64,000 nt of DNA from CAUZJF01 sp965248605. GTDB taxonomy: Bacteria > Chloroflexota > Dehalococcoidia > Lucifugimonadales > CAUZJF01. The DNA lies in assembly GCA_965248605.1 (NCBI GenBank), contig CBDFJV010000006.1:310001-374000 (forward strand), read 5' to 3'. Below, piece by piece: positions 32,906 to 41,636 of this stretch (positions are counted from its first letter, which is position 1; every line of letters begins with the position of its first letter). The notes under the pieces are model-generated. The model saw nothing but the letters and a program-made list of their open reading frames with translations, searched no databases and had not been told where the DNA came from. Both the position numbers and the translations under genes were made by a program.

Positions 32906-34018
32906 TCAGGTCGCCTTCGCAGCCGGTCCGACCGAACCTGCGGGTATCTCGACGGCTATCGAGTGGATGCCGTTATTGCCGTAGCCTCTGAAATTCCAAT
33001 CGATGCTCATTGGCTGCGTGTTGCCGTTGGAATCTGTCGCTCTCGTTTTGAGTACGTAGTGTCCAGGCCGCGATTCGTGCCAGTCATACTCCCACCGGCG
33101 CCACGCGTTCTCGGCTGAGGGGCCGACCAGATCCGCGGTTCCCCAGTTGCCTCCTCCGTCGACGCTGACCTCCACCGTTTCGATGAGTGCTTCTCCGCAC
33201 CAGGCCATACCTTCGACGTTATAGTCGCCCGGTGCCCTTACCTCGCCGTGGCGGGGCCGCGTGACGAGGGACTTGACGAGAAGCGTCGACAAGGGCCCCC
33301 AATCGCGTGAATCGGCCTGTCCTTCGTTGATATAGACGTAACGACGGGTTTGGAAAAAACCTGTGAATCGGTCCGTTTGCACGTGTATGCGCCGGAGCCA
33401 CTTCACCGATGCCATCCCGTACCAGCCGGGGACGATAAGGCGAAAGGGATAGCCATGGGCGGGTTCCAGCGGCGCCCCGTTCATTTCGTACGCGACAATG
33501 GTGCCAGGGCTCACTGCCTTTTCAAGTGGGATGCTTCGCGCGTATCCGACGCGTAGAGTCTGTCCTTCCTCTTCTTCTTCGCCAGAGTCGGCCCCTTCGA
33601 ACACGACCTCCTTCGCGTCGGCACTGATCCCGGCGGCTGTGAGTAGGTCCTTCGCGGCGACCCCTGTCCATCTGGCAGTGCCTACGGCACCATGATGGAA
33701 CTGAATCCCCTCGGCGGGCGGTGTTACGTACGACCGGCTGTTACCGGCGCACTCGAGCGTCGCCACCACTTCCTTGGACGGCATCGCGAGCAACTCTTCG
33801 TATGAAATTGTCGTAGGCCTCCCGACGCTCCCGTCGATCACCAGCCGCTCTTGCGACGCGTCTAGAGTTGGAGTCCCAGAGAAGTGATTTCGTTTGTAGA
33901 AACGCTCCGTCGGCGTGATCCATGAGTCGAGGAACGGTAGTTCCACCTCGCCGCACAGCGGGTCGTTAGATAGGACCTGTACCGCCGCGTCGAGGATTGT
34001 GGGCTTGTCTTCAATCAT
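32906..34018 (-). CDS. Sulfite oxidase-type molybdopterin-dependent oxidoreductase
   Basis: The 370-residue protein contains the sulfite oxidase fold. LDSWITPTERFYKRNHF is the entry to the Moco domain, ATLECAGNSR carries the molybdenum-ligand cysteine, and RWTGVAAKDLL and HGYPFRLIVPGWYGMASVKWL follow. A Mo-co dimerisation domain forms the C-terminal third (VDGGGNWGTADL, WEYDWHES). There is no Tat or Sec signal, so it should be cytosolic. ATG 34018 has AGGTGA upstream; the open frame extends to 34183 but reads like non-coding overlap. Sulfite oxidation or a sulfoxide reaction is possible. Its link to the locus could be sulfur chemistry, along with PAPS synthase. Confidence 0.88.
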   Translation of the reverse strand: MIEDKPTILDAAVQVLSNDPLCGEVELPFLDSWITPTERFYKRNHFSGTPTLDASQERLVIDGSVGRPTTISYEELLAMPSKEVVATLECAGNSRSYVTPPAEGIQFHHGAVGTARWTGVAAKDLLTAAGISADAKEVVFEGADSGEEEEEGQTLRVGYARSIPLEKAVSPGTIVAYEMNGAPLEPAHGYPFRLIVPGWYGMASVKWLRRIHVQTDRFTGFFQTRRYVYINEGQADSRDWGPLSTLLVKSLVTRPRHGEVRAPGDYNVEGMAWCGEALIETVEVSVDGGGNWGTADLVGPSAENAWRRWEYDWHESRPGHYVLKTRATDSNGNTQPMSIDWNFRGYGNNGIHSIAVEIPAGSVGPAAKAT

Positions 34019-34046
34019 CAATTCACCTAGAAATCCGAATGACTTC

Positions 34047-36314
34047 CTACGGATTGGACCCGGTGACTGACTGAGCGACCCCAGGGACAGCTTCGATAGC
34101 GCCGCTACCCGCGCTTTCGCCCCCACTACCAGCTGAGGTGATAAAGCCCGCCGCGTCCACCTCGATGGCCTGGCCGGTCGCAACGGACTTCTCGATGGCG
34201 AACGTAGCGAGGCTTGTGCTGACCAGGTCCTCCAAGGCCACCGGCCAGGGCTCGCCCTCGCCGAGCGCCTTCACGAATGTCTCCCACTGGGCCCGATGCC
34301 CCTTGTCCTGGCCGAGCCGTGACGAGCGGACCTTCGTCTTGCCGTTGGCCGTAAGTTGCAGCCGACGGAAATCGTCCAGTATTGCGACCCTGCCGCCGCC
34401 GAAGACCTCGATTCGCTCCTTCGCGACGCTTGCGTCTCCGTTCGCGACGTAGGTAATCGTGCCAATAGCGCCGCTTGAGAACTCGATTGTGGCGACCACG
34501 TTGTCACCGCGGTAGCGGCCGGCGTCTCGAACGGCGTGAGCAGCTACTCGGTCCGGCAGTCCGCCCGCGATTAGGGTCATGAGATCGACGAAGTGACAGA
34601 CTTCTCCCACGATTCGGCCGCCACCTTGCTCCGGATCTTGAATCCAGTGGTCAGACGAGAGGTACCCGGCGTTAATCCGGCATTGGATGACGAGTGGCTC
34701 GGAAACGCCTTCAAGGAATGTCATGAGCTGCTCAGTCATCGGGGAGAATCGACGGTTGTAGCCCACGGCTAGTAAAGCAGATGGTCTCGCGGCTGCTTCC
34801 GCGACGATTGAGCCAAGCTTTTCTTCGTTCAGAGCTAGCGGCTTCTCGCAGAAAACGTGCTTGCCGGCGACCAGTGCTGAGACGGCTTGTCTCGCATGTA
34901 GGTGGTGTCGTGTCGCGATTACTACGGTGTTGATTGCTGAATCTTCTAAGACGTCGGCCTCGTCCGTCGTGGCATTCACGAATCCGAACCGATCGCCTAC
35001 ATGGCGGGCGCTCCGGCCACCTGCGCTGCAGACTGTAACGAACTCGATTCCTCGCGCCTTTTTCATCGCTGGCAGAAGGGTCGAAGCCGCGAACGCTCCG
35101 GCGCCTAGCAGCCCAATCTTGGCGCTTGACGCAGGTGCCCCCCGAGTCTCAACTCGAGGTCGTAGCGTCAGGCGGCGGGAGGTATCCGGACCTTCGCCGT
35201 AGGTGATGACGATTCCCATATTGGACTCAGCGTCGTCCCGGGTGACCAGGTCGTACGCGTGTGCGGCTTCGTCGATAGGGAAGCGGTGGGAAACCAGCGG
35301 CCCAAGGTCGATGCGGCCCTCCGCAAGCTGTTGAACGAACGCCCGCATGTTGCGATTTTCCGTCCAACGAACGTGCCCTATAGGATAATCTTGGCCTTTC
35401 TCCTCGTACGCGGGGTCGTACCTGCCAGGCCCGTAGGAGCGGGATACGCGCAGGTTCAACTCCTTTTCGTAGTACGCTCGACGCGGAACGTTCATCCCTA
35501 CGGCCCCGACGGCGACGACCACACCCCGATCGCGGGCCAGTTCCCCGGCCAGTTCGATCGGTCCGTCACCGGAGGTAGCGGCTGCGATGATGACTGCGTC
35601 CGCTCCGGCCGCAGACGACTTCGCCGCAACCGCCGACCGAATGGCTGCATCGTCGACAACGGCGGTGTCACAGCCTCCTTTCTCTGCCAGGTTGCAACGG
35701 TCGGCAATGGGGTCCATAGCCACGACGGTGCAGCCAGCTGCCTTCAACAGCCGCACGGCAATCTGGCCGACAAGACCGAGTCCCAGCACCGCGACCACCT
35801 CGCCGATTTTCGCGTCGGCCAGCCTTATCGCTTGAAGCGCGATCGCCCCGATGGTGGTGAACGCCGCCGACTCCAGCTCCACCTGATCGGCCACCGCAAC
35901 CACAAGGTTCTTCGGTACGCTGACAACCTCCGCGTGAGCGGCGTATCCGGCCCCGGCGCAGGCCACCCGGTCTCCCGGCTTGAACTGCGTGACGCCCTCG
36001 CCGACCGCCAGCACGGTCCCAGCGCAGCTGTATCCCAGTGACTGGGACTCGCCGAGTCGGTTTCGTACTGACGCAATCGTATTCAGCAACCCGTCTCGTT
36101 TGGCCTTTGTTACCACTTCGCGGACCAGGTCAGGTCTGGCGCGGGCTTTGCCGACCATGCCTTGTCGGCCGAACTCCACCGTCGCCCGCTCGGTACCGGC
36201 GCTAACCACAGAGAAACGGTTCCTGACCTGGACCGTGCCCGGTTGGAGCCCAGGGGCGGGAATGTCCTCTACCCAAATCTCACCGGTCTTGGGGCTTTGG
36301 AGTAGTTGCTTCAT
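34047..36314 (-). CDS. Fused medium-chain dehydrogenase and Gfo/Idh oxidoreductase
   Basis: The 755-residue two-domain enzyme has a zinc-type alcohol dehydrogenase-like half (about 1-370). It includes GYSCAGTVLAVGEGVTQFKPGDRVAC and the NAD fold VVAVLGLGLVGQIAVRLLKAAG. A Gfo/Idh/MocA half follows (about 395-720: IGLLGAGAFAASTLLPAM, VFCEKPLALNEEKL, VGYNRRFSP). Such bi-domain oxidoreductases are frequent in polysaccharide and O-antigen loci but lack a defined reaction. Coupled oxidation and reduction of a sugar, shuttling NADH within one chain, is a reasonable guess. It starts at ATG 36314. Confidence 0.9.
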   Translation of the reverse strand: MKQLLQSPKTGEIWVEDIPAPGLQPGTVQVRNRFSVVSAGTERATVEFGRQGMVGKARARPDLVREVVTKAKRDGLLNTIASVRNRLGESQSLGYSCAGTVLAVGEGVTQFKPGDRVACAGAGYAAHAEVVSVPKNLVVAVADQVELESAAFTTIGAIALQAIRLADAKIGEVVAVLGLGLVGQIAVRLLKAAGCTVVAMDPIADRCNLAEKGGCDTAVVDDAAIRSAVAAKSSAAGADAVIIAAATSGDGPIELAGELARDRGVVVAVGAVGMNVPRRAYYEKELNLRVSRSYGPGRYDPAYEEKGQDYPIGHVRWTENRNMRAFVQQLAEGRIDLGPLVSHRFPIDEAAHAYDLVTRDDAESNMGIVITYGEGPDTSRRLTLRPRVETRGAPASSAKIGLLGAGAFAASTLLPAMKKARGIEFVTVCSAGGRSARHVGDRFGFVNATTDEADVLEDSAINTVVIATRHHLHARQAVSALVAGKHVFCEKPLALNEEKLGSIVAEAAARPSALLAVGYNRRFSPMTEQLMTFLEGVSEPLVIQCRINAGYLSSDHWIQDPEQGGGRIVGEVCHFVDLMTLIAGGLPDRVAAHAVRDAGRYRGDNVVATIEFSSGAIGTITYVANGDASVAKERIEVFGGGRVAILDDFRRLQLTANGKTKVRSSRLGQDKGHRAQWETFVKALGEGEPWPVALEDLVSTSLATFAIEKSVATGQAIEVDAAGFITSAGSGGESAGSGAIEAVPGVAQSVTGSNP

Positions 36315-36333
36315 GCGCTACGTTCACGCTCAG

Positions 36334-37599
36334 TCATGCCTTTGGTGCGCGGGTCGTATCGAACAGAGGATTGGTGCCGTTTCCGACCCTTATGGGGACG
36401 CCATCCCAGTCGGGCTCTTCACCGTACCAGGTCTTGCGATACACTTTGTCGAAAAGCGCCCCGATCTGTGCGTAACTGTGGTACTTCTCGACATACGATC
36501 GGCCTTGGGCTCCGAGGCGATCACGTAGTCCTGGATCGGTCAGCAATTTCCGTAGATTCTCTTTAAGGTTGTCCGGATTGGTGTTGACTATTGGACTGGT
36601 CCGCCAATGAGGATAGAAGTCGAATAGGTCTTCGCGGACATAGCAGAGCAGAGGCTTAGCCAGCGCCATAGCCTCTACGGCGAACATTCCCGGTGTCCCA
36701 TAGATCAGACCGTCGACGACTATGTCGGCCTTCTCATACACAGGTCTGGCGTCCGCACTGTCAACCTGTTCCAAAACGATCAGCTCGATTCGGTGCCCTT
36801 CGGCCTTCAGCTCGTCGCAGGCCTGTTCCAGGAATTCCGTGCCCTTCAAGTGTCGGTGATTCGTTGCGTGAACCACTAGAGGAATCTCATTCTGAACGGG
36901 GCGAGCCGGTCGCCAACGTTCCAGGTCGATGGCGATGCCGGTGTGTGCGACGTCGAATTTCGGAAGGTACTCGACCAGGTCACCGCCCGCCATGGCGAAC
37001 TCGGCGTACCTCAGGGTGTGACGGATGTTACGCCACACGTACGCTTCGTCGGGTTCGTAGTAGGGGGCGATCGAGTACTTATGTTTTCCACGGATCAACG
37101 ATGGCATCTGGACGTCGCTTCCGTACGGATGGGCCACGATTTTCTTGCCGAGCCACCGTAGCACGCGAAACTCCAAATAACGGGCCGGGGTATGGTAGAG
37201 GTACCCTTCGACGTTGTAGCTGAAGTGGAAAACATCGTAGTTCCAAACCGCCCAAGCGAAAGATACGTAAGGCAGTAAGAAAAGTGGCCGCGTAAAACGG
37301 AACTCCTCGGAGAGTAGATGATCGAACTCCTGCCTACCGGCGACGCGGTTTACTGAATACGTTGCCGTGTCCGATTTGTAACCGCGTAGCCGGACGGCCT
37401 TCGACCAGTAAACGTTGCAGATCAATGCGGTGGGCCCCCAGAGAATCCTCGGCTTTTTCCCCAACCATCGCCTCGCGCGGGTTGTGAACCACACGAACGG
37501 AAACAGTAAAACGATCGACAGCACGCCGACCGGCAATGCTGCCCAGCGGAGAGCTCTGACTGCGCGGCGTTGCCCCATTTGTCCGGTCGGTCTGCTCAC
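36334..37599 (-). CDS. Membrane-anchored GT4-like glycosyltransferase
   Basis: The 421-residue GT-B protein begins with an N-terminal membrane span (ALRWAALPVGVLSIVLLFPFVWFTTRARRW, about 14-43). The donor half includes PLVVHATNHRHLKGTEFLEQACDEL and YGTPGMFAVEAMALAKPLLCYV, with the Glu typical of GT4. GTG 37599 overlaps the methyltransferase stop (GTGA). The open frame extends over 100 codons further, but that part is Arg/Pro-rich antisense-like sequence and is rejected. The acceptor and sugar are unknown. Confidence 0.82.
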   Translation of the reverse strand: MSRPTGQMGQRRAVRALRWAALPVGVLSIVLLFPFVWFTTRARRWLGKKPRILWGPTALICNVYWSKAVRLRGYKSDTATYSVNRVAGRQEFDHLLSEEFRFTRPLFLLPYVSFAWAVWNYDVFHFSYNVEGYLYHTPARYLEFRVLRWLGKKIVAHPYGSDVQMPSLIRGKHKYSIAPYYEPDEAYVWRNIRHTLRYAEFAMAGGDLVEYLPKFDVAHTGIAIDLERWRPARPVQNEIPLVVHATNHRHLKGTEFLEQACDELKAEGHRIELIVLEQVDSADARPVYEKADIVVDGLIYGTPGMFAVEAMALAKPLLCYVREDLFDFYPHWRTSPIVNTNPDNLKENLRKLLTDPGLRDRLGAQGRSYVEKYHSYAQIGALFDKVYRKTWYGEEPDWDGVPIRVGNGTNPLFDTTRAPKA

Positions 37600-38393
37600 A
37601 CCTGGGCCTTCTTCCACGCCAGGAGTTCGTAGACCCCCTCTAGGCCGTAGTACCTGGACCGAAAGAAGCTCCTCGTTCCTTTGGCGTGGTCGAGATTGAT
37701 CGTACCTTCCCCGCCCCGCAAAACGTTCTCGAATCCAAGGCGATAGAGAAGGTTCTCCAGTGAACGGCTTGAGACTATAAGGTCCCTCACGCCCAAGCGC
37801 TTGCCGAGCAAACGGAAAACCAACGTATTCAGAGCGACGTCCAGCGCGAATCGCCGTGGGTTGTAGTTCGGAGAACTGTAAGGCGCGTTGATCAGGTTGT
37901 GGAGATACCAGCCGATTCCGTTCCCGCATATGTACAAGTGGCCCCCGGGTTTCAGGACCCTAGAGAATTCCCGAAGCGATCTCTTGTAGTCCGTCAGGAA
38001 AAGGACGCTGTATGTAAAGACGGCGTCGAACATCGCGTCCGGATAGCCAATCTGCTCCACTGATTGTTGGGTGATCTCGACATTGGTGATGTCCAGTTCT
38101 CTCATTATTGTTTGGGAGGCCCGGACTCTCGACGCGGAGCTGTCAACTCCATACACGAAGCCATTCGTATGCGATAGCGGCATTGTCCACTGGCCCATGC
38201 CGCTACCGGCGTCGAGGACGTTGCCCAGGTTTACGAACTTGATAGCTTCTAAGCGAGTCCGGTAGACATCGGGGTCGGTCTGCCAGACGCGGTGGAAAAA
38301 CTCCAGATCGGCATCTTCGAGGAACCTGCTGCCGGCGTTGATCGCGCGGTCCAGAATCCGACTCGTCCGATCGACGTGTGTCGGGCTATTCAA
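37596..38393 (-). CDS. Class I SAM-dependent methyltransferase
   Basis: The 265-residue protein has the Rossmann methyltransferase motifs: LGNVLDAGSGMGQWTMPLS (motif I), VYGVDSSASRVRAS (motif II), MFDAVFTYSVLFLT (post-II) and FSRVLKPGGHLYICGNGIGWY (motif III). It is probably an O- or C-methyltransferase acting on a sugar or lipid-linked sugar. It abuts the polysaccharide deacetylase-like gene with no gap and overlaps the next glycosyltransferase start by 4 nt, so all three are coupled. Confidence 0.87.
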   Translation of the reverse strand: MNSPTHVDRTSRILDRAINAGSRFLEDADLEFFHRVWQTDPDVYRTRLEAIKFVNLGNVLDAGSGMGQWTMPLSHTNGFVYGVDSSASRVRASQTIMRELDITNVEITQQSVEQIGYPDAMFDAVFTYSVLFLTDYKRSLREFSRVLKPGGHLYICGNGIGWYLHNLINAPYSSPNYNPRRFALDVALNTLVFRLLGKRLGVRDLIVSSRSLENLLYRLGFENVLRGGEGTINLDHAKGTRSFFRSRYYGLEGVYELLAWKKAQV

Positions 38394-39122
38394 TTAAAGA
38401 CCGTTGCTGGCGGTGACGTACCGCTCGTATACGTCTTGGAGGGTATAAGTCGGTCTTCCGCTCGTCGCGATATAGTCCAGAAGGGTCTTGAAAAGCGTGC
38501 CTACCCCGGGATCTCTCTTATTGATGAACGCCCTTAGCTGTTGAGGGTCCTGATAGTACTTCTTGTAGCTCGTATAGTGGGCTTCGCTGAACGTATTCAT
38601 GAAGACGTGGATTGGGTGGAATGAAAGCACCTTGAGGCCCGGCTCGTCCAGCCGAAGATTGTCTAGGTCGTAGGGCAGCCCAAGCAGGAAATTGGTGTCA
38701 TCTTCCCAGTAGATAGGGATCGAAACCAATTCTTTCATCCTTTTTACTGGGTGAAGCCCCTCGTGAAACGGTAGGTGCGCGTTGCTCTCGTACTTGAGGC
38801 CGCTGTCTACATACGTTTGGAGTATGGCGCCGGACACGGACAGCGAATGGGAGCGGGCTCCCTTGGCCTCAGGGTACATGTCGGCAAGGGTCTGAAGCGC
38901 GCCATTCAGATTGTCGGCGCCGCTGAAGTTTGGGTGCAGGCCAATCTCGAACCGGTCATTGTCGAGCTGCTTAAGCAACGATGACTGGTGTGTGGCAAAG
39001 AAGGTTGCCCGCACTCCCGACTCCAGTAGCATCTCGACGACAGGTTCGACTAACTCGTCGGGGGCCCAGTCGATATCGAAGCTGATACACAGGGAGCCTT
39101 CCGCAGGCGAGCGAGTTGTCAC
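38394..39122 (-). CDS. Polysaccharide deacetylase-like protein (variant active site)
   Basis: The 242-residue protein matches the NodB-homology barrel: LCISFDIDWAPDELVEPVVEML carries the Asp pair, GVRATFFATHQS the first strand, and RFEIGLHPNFSGAD and GARSHSLSVSG later motifs. The usual second motif H-[ST]-x-x-H is reduced to a single HPNF, so metal binding may differ. Related proteins occur in polysaccharide loci and may remove N-acetyl groups or act on other amides. The start GTG 39122 overlaps the upstream stop (GTGA). Confidence 0.78.
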   Translation of the reverse strand: MTTRSPAEGSLCISFDIDWAPDELVEPVVEMLLESGVRATFFATHQSSLLKQLDNDRFEIGLHPNFSGADNLNGALQTLADMYPEAKGARSHSLSVSGAILQTYVDSGLKYESNAHLPFHEGLHPVKRMKELVSIPIYWEDDTNFLLGLPYDLDNLRLDEPGLKVLSFHPIHVFMNTFSEAHYTSYKKYYQDPQQLRAFINKRDPGVGTLFKTLLDYIATSGRPTYTLQDVYERYVTASNGL

Positions 39123-40039
39123 GGTTGCTCGTTAGACTCCAACGCCAGCCCGAACCCGTCCCGGCCGAAGCCGTTCCCGTTGTACAGCATGTACTTGTCT
39201 CCGCCGTCCGCGAACACCCACGGGTATGCTAGGGCTTCCGAGTCCCAGCCTGACGAAGACGGTTCGATGCCGACCTCGTCGTCCTTTCTGGTCCAAGCGT
39301 AGCCGTCACTGGATTCCGCATATCCGATTCTGTAGCCTTCCCCCTTGTCGTACGAGTACCACATTCTGTAGTTGTCGCCTTCCCGCAACACGCAAGGTCG
39401 CGCGACATTTCGTTCACCGGGTTGGAGGTCTATCGAAACGACCCCGTTTCTCTCCCATTGAATCCCGTCCTTAGACTCCGCGTATTTGACGTGGTAGTAA
39501 GAATGGAGTTGGCCGTCTGCCTCCTCCCACTTGAACCCTGAGACGTACCACATCCGCCAGATCCCATTGTCTTTCAGCACGCATGGCGACGTGACGAGAC
39601 ACGGATCATGTTCGCTCCTGGCCATGATCGGAGCGGCAAACATCTTCCGAAACGATTCCCCGCTGTCCTCGCTGACTGCGAGGCCGATCGTCGCGTAGAA
39701 GAGGGGAGACCGTACCCCAGGATTCCATCCGATGTAGTACATAAAGAGGTTAGCATCGTGCTCGACGATTGACGCCGGGTACACGCCGTGGTCATCGAAG
39801 TGTCCAAGAGGGCCAGGTGAGAGAATTGGCTTGTCCACAATGCGGAGAGTCTGCTTCGGCGCCGCGATATCGAACTCGACCTGCCCAACGTGAGACCGAT
39901 TGTGCTCGTCTCGGGAAGCGAAGTAGACACGATACCGACCGCTGCCTAGGTTACTCGCAACCGGCAACGCTGCGTGAGTCCGCGCCCACGGATACTGCCC
40001 GGACGGCGAGAAGATTACCCCCTGCTTATGCCAGTACAT
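39119..40039 (-). CDS. Five-bladed beta-propeller glycosidase-like protein (GH43/GH32-like)
   Basis: The 306-residue protein shows repeated blade motifs: YRVYFASRDEHNRSHVGQVEFD, LFMYYIGWNPGV, IWRMWYVSGFKW, YRMWYSYDKGEGYRIGYAESSDGYAW and KYMLYNGNGFGRDGFGLA, typical of GH43/GH32/DUF-type propellers. There is no signal peptide, so a cytosolic role in the biosynthetic locus is more likely than secreted degradation. Homologues in O-antigen loci are mostly annotated only as glycosyl hydrolase-like. It starts at ATG 40039. The 89-bp gap upstream (40040-40128) shows nothing notable. Confidence 0.72.
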   Translation of the reverse strand: MYWHKQGVIFSPSGQYPWARTHAALPVASNLGSGRYRVYFASRDEHNRSHVGQVEFDIAAPKQTLRIVDKPILSPGPLGHFDDHGVYPASIVEHDANLFMYYIGWNPGVRSPLFYATIGLAVSEDSGESFRKMFAAPIMARSEHDPCLVTSPCVLKDNGIWRMWYVSGFKWEEADGQLHSYYHVKYAESKDGIQWERNGVVSIDLQPGERNVARPCVLREGDNYRMWYSYDKGEGYRIGYAESSDGYAWTRKDDEVGIEPSSSGWDSEALAYPWVFADGGDKYMLYNGNGFGRDGFGLALESNEQP

Positions 40040-40128
40040 CCGCTGCAGTCACGTCGCTCACTCATTGGGACAGAGATGCTGTAGGTCTCGGATACTTCTG
40101 GGGCTACCTACCTGAAGGATCTCCGCGC

Positions 40129-40803
40129 TCAAAGCAGCCCCTTCTGTGCCAGTTCTTCGCTGGTCAACCTCGCTGGCTCAGTCCTGGAGCCCAAGTACAC
40201 CTCGCCGGCTTCTGTCGGTCGCATTATCAACGCACCTGCGCCAATGACGCAGGCCTCGCCGACGCTGATGCTGTCCCTAATAGTCGCGTTCACCCCTAAG
40301 AAACAGGACGGCCCGATGTTAGCGTGCCCCGAGACGACCACGTGGGACGTGATGAAGCAGTGGTCACCGATGGTCGAGTGGTGGCCGATGTGGTTACCGC
40401 TCCACATGACGACGTTGTTCCCTATCGTTACGAACGGCTGGATCGTGTTGTCTTCCTGAATGAAGCAGTTATCCCCTATCGTGGAGTCCCCCCAGTATGT
40501 GGCCTTGGAACTGACATAGCTCACAAGCTCGTAGCCCCTTGACTTGGCCTCTGCGTAGATCTCCCTCCGTACTTTGTTGACTTGCTTGTATCCGACCGCC
40601 ACATACATCTTGAAAGAGCTTGGTGGGTAAGACTCCTCCAGTCTTTCGAAAGGGACCACGGGTAGCCCGAATAGCTCCCTCTCTCTCAGGTGACTTTCGT
40701 TTACGGTGAAAGCTGCAACCTCAAAGTCGCTGTCGTGAGTGAGGTAGAAATGCACGATCTCGGCGAAGCTGCCCGTGCCGAACACGACCACTCTCTCGCT
40801 CAT
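40129..40803 (-). CDS. PglD/NeuD-type sugar O/N-acyltransferase
   Basis: The 224-residue protein has an N-terminal Rossmann-like substrate domain (RVVVFGTGSFAEIVHFYL) and a C-terminal left-handed beta-helix of hexapeptide repeats (STIGDNCFIQEDNTIQPFVTIGNNVVMWSGNHIGHHSTIGDHCFITSH). The His pair in GHHSTIG fits the catalytic site. PglD and NeuD homologues acetylate amino or hydroxyl groups of nucleotide sugars. It sits with a PhyH protein and sugar methyltransferases, so it is probably a tailoring enzyme. ATG is at 40803. Confidence 0.87.
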   Translation of the reverse strand: MSERVVVFGTGSFAEIVHFYLTHDSDFEVAAFTVNESHLRERELFGLPVVPFERLEESYPPSSFKMYVAVGYKQVNKVRREIYAEAKSRGYELVSYVSSKATYWGDSTIGDNCFIQEDNTIQPFVTIGNNVVMWSGNHIGHHSTIGDHCFITSHVVVSGHANIGPSCFLGVNATIRDSISVGEACVIGAGALIMRPTEAGEVYLGSRTEPARLTSEELAQKGLL

Positions 40804-40812
40804 GTCTGTTCC

Positions 40813-41625
40813 TCAGCCCTCCGTACCGTAGACCGTCGCCATTTCCTCGCTGGTCGGAGGAGGGTCCCATAGCATTCCTGACCCCGGCGGATTAGGCAGC
40901 CCATTGGCGACGAAGGAGGGCTCGGAATAGTCCACAAACCTCAGCTGGGTCGTTAGCCGGGGCAATTTTGTTCGGTTGTAGCCGCTGCGGTGCACTATCA
41001 TCTGAGAGAACGCGACGGCCTCTCCAAGCTCTAGCTCTACCGGAAACGATTCGAAATCCTGGATTCTTGACTCGTCGATGGAAAACCTTCTCGGGTTCGA
41101 GATCTCTTGAGCTTCGACGTACCCCAGGAGATGAGAGCCGGGCACAACGTCGATGGTGCCGTTCTCGACGGAAACGTCGTGCAGCGGAATCCAAATCGTC
41201 GCCGAGTTGAGGCTTCCTTGGCCGTACCGCCAGTCTTGGTGCCACGGCTGCATGTAGTGCGCGTCTTCCGGCATGTCCGTCCGCACTTCGGGACGAGTAG
41301 AGATCATGGGTTTTCGAAGCCCCAGCTTTCCCATCAGCTCGTTGACTGTAGTCTTCGCGGCTAGGCGATAGATGCTTAACAGATCGAACATGCGCGCAGC
41401 ACATTGTCGCCACTTCTCGTTCTCTGTTCGATAGAACTCTGTGAGCAGCGAGTATTCAGTCAAACGTGCCGTATTAAGTGCGTCGAAGCGGGTTTCGAAC
41501 AGTGAGAAGATATCCATCCTCGCTCTCGTCAGCTCTTCTTCGTCGAAAAGGTCGCGCAAGATAACGTAGCCGTTCTTCTTGAAGAAGCCTTGCAGGTCAT
41601 CCGACAGACTATGCCTTGGCAACAT
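40813..41625 (-). CDS. Phytanoyl-CoA dioxygenase (PhyH) family protein
   Basis: The 270-residue protein is an Fe(II)/2-oxoglutarate-dependent oxygenase. The iron ligands are WHQDW (the HxD pair) and the distal His in MIVHRSGYNRTK, with the 2-oxoglutarate Arg just after (NR or TKLPR). LDVSVENGTIDVVPGSHLLGY-type sequence (about 157-170) is the usual double-stranded helix core. It would hydroxylate a small molecule, here perhaps a sugar, lipid carrier or acyl substituent. ATG 41625 lies 11 nt after the methyltransferase stop. Confidence 0.88.
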   Translation of the reverse strand: MLPRHSLSDDLQGFFKKNGYVILRDLFDEEELTRARMDIFSLFETRFDALNTARLTEYSLLTEFYRTENEKWRQCAARMFDLLSIYRLAAKTTVNELMGKLGLRKPMISTRPEVRTDMPEDAHYMQPWHQDWRYGQGSLNSATIWIPLHDVSVENGTIDVVPGSHLLGYVEAQEISNPRRFSIDESRIQDFESFPVELELGEAVAFSQMIVHRSGYNRTKLPRLTTQLRFVDYSEPSFVANGLPNPPGSGMLWDPPPTSEEMATVYGTEG

Positions 41626-41636
41626 GGACGTTTCTC

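Noticed and set aside
36334..37929. Longer 531-codon version of the glycosyltransferase starting at 37929
   Set aside because: The first 110 residues overlap the methyltransferase gene in another frame and are Arg/Pro-rich. GTG 37599 with a GTGA overlap fits better.
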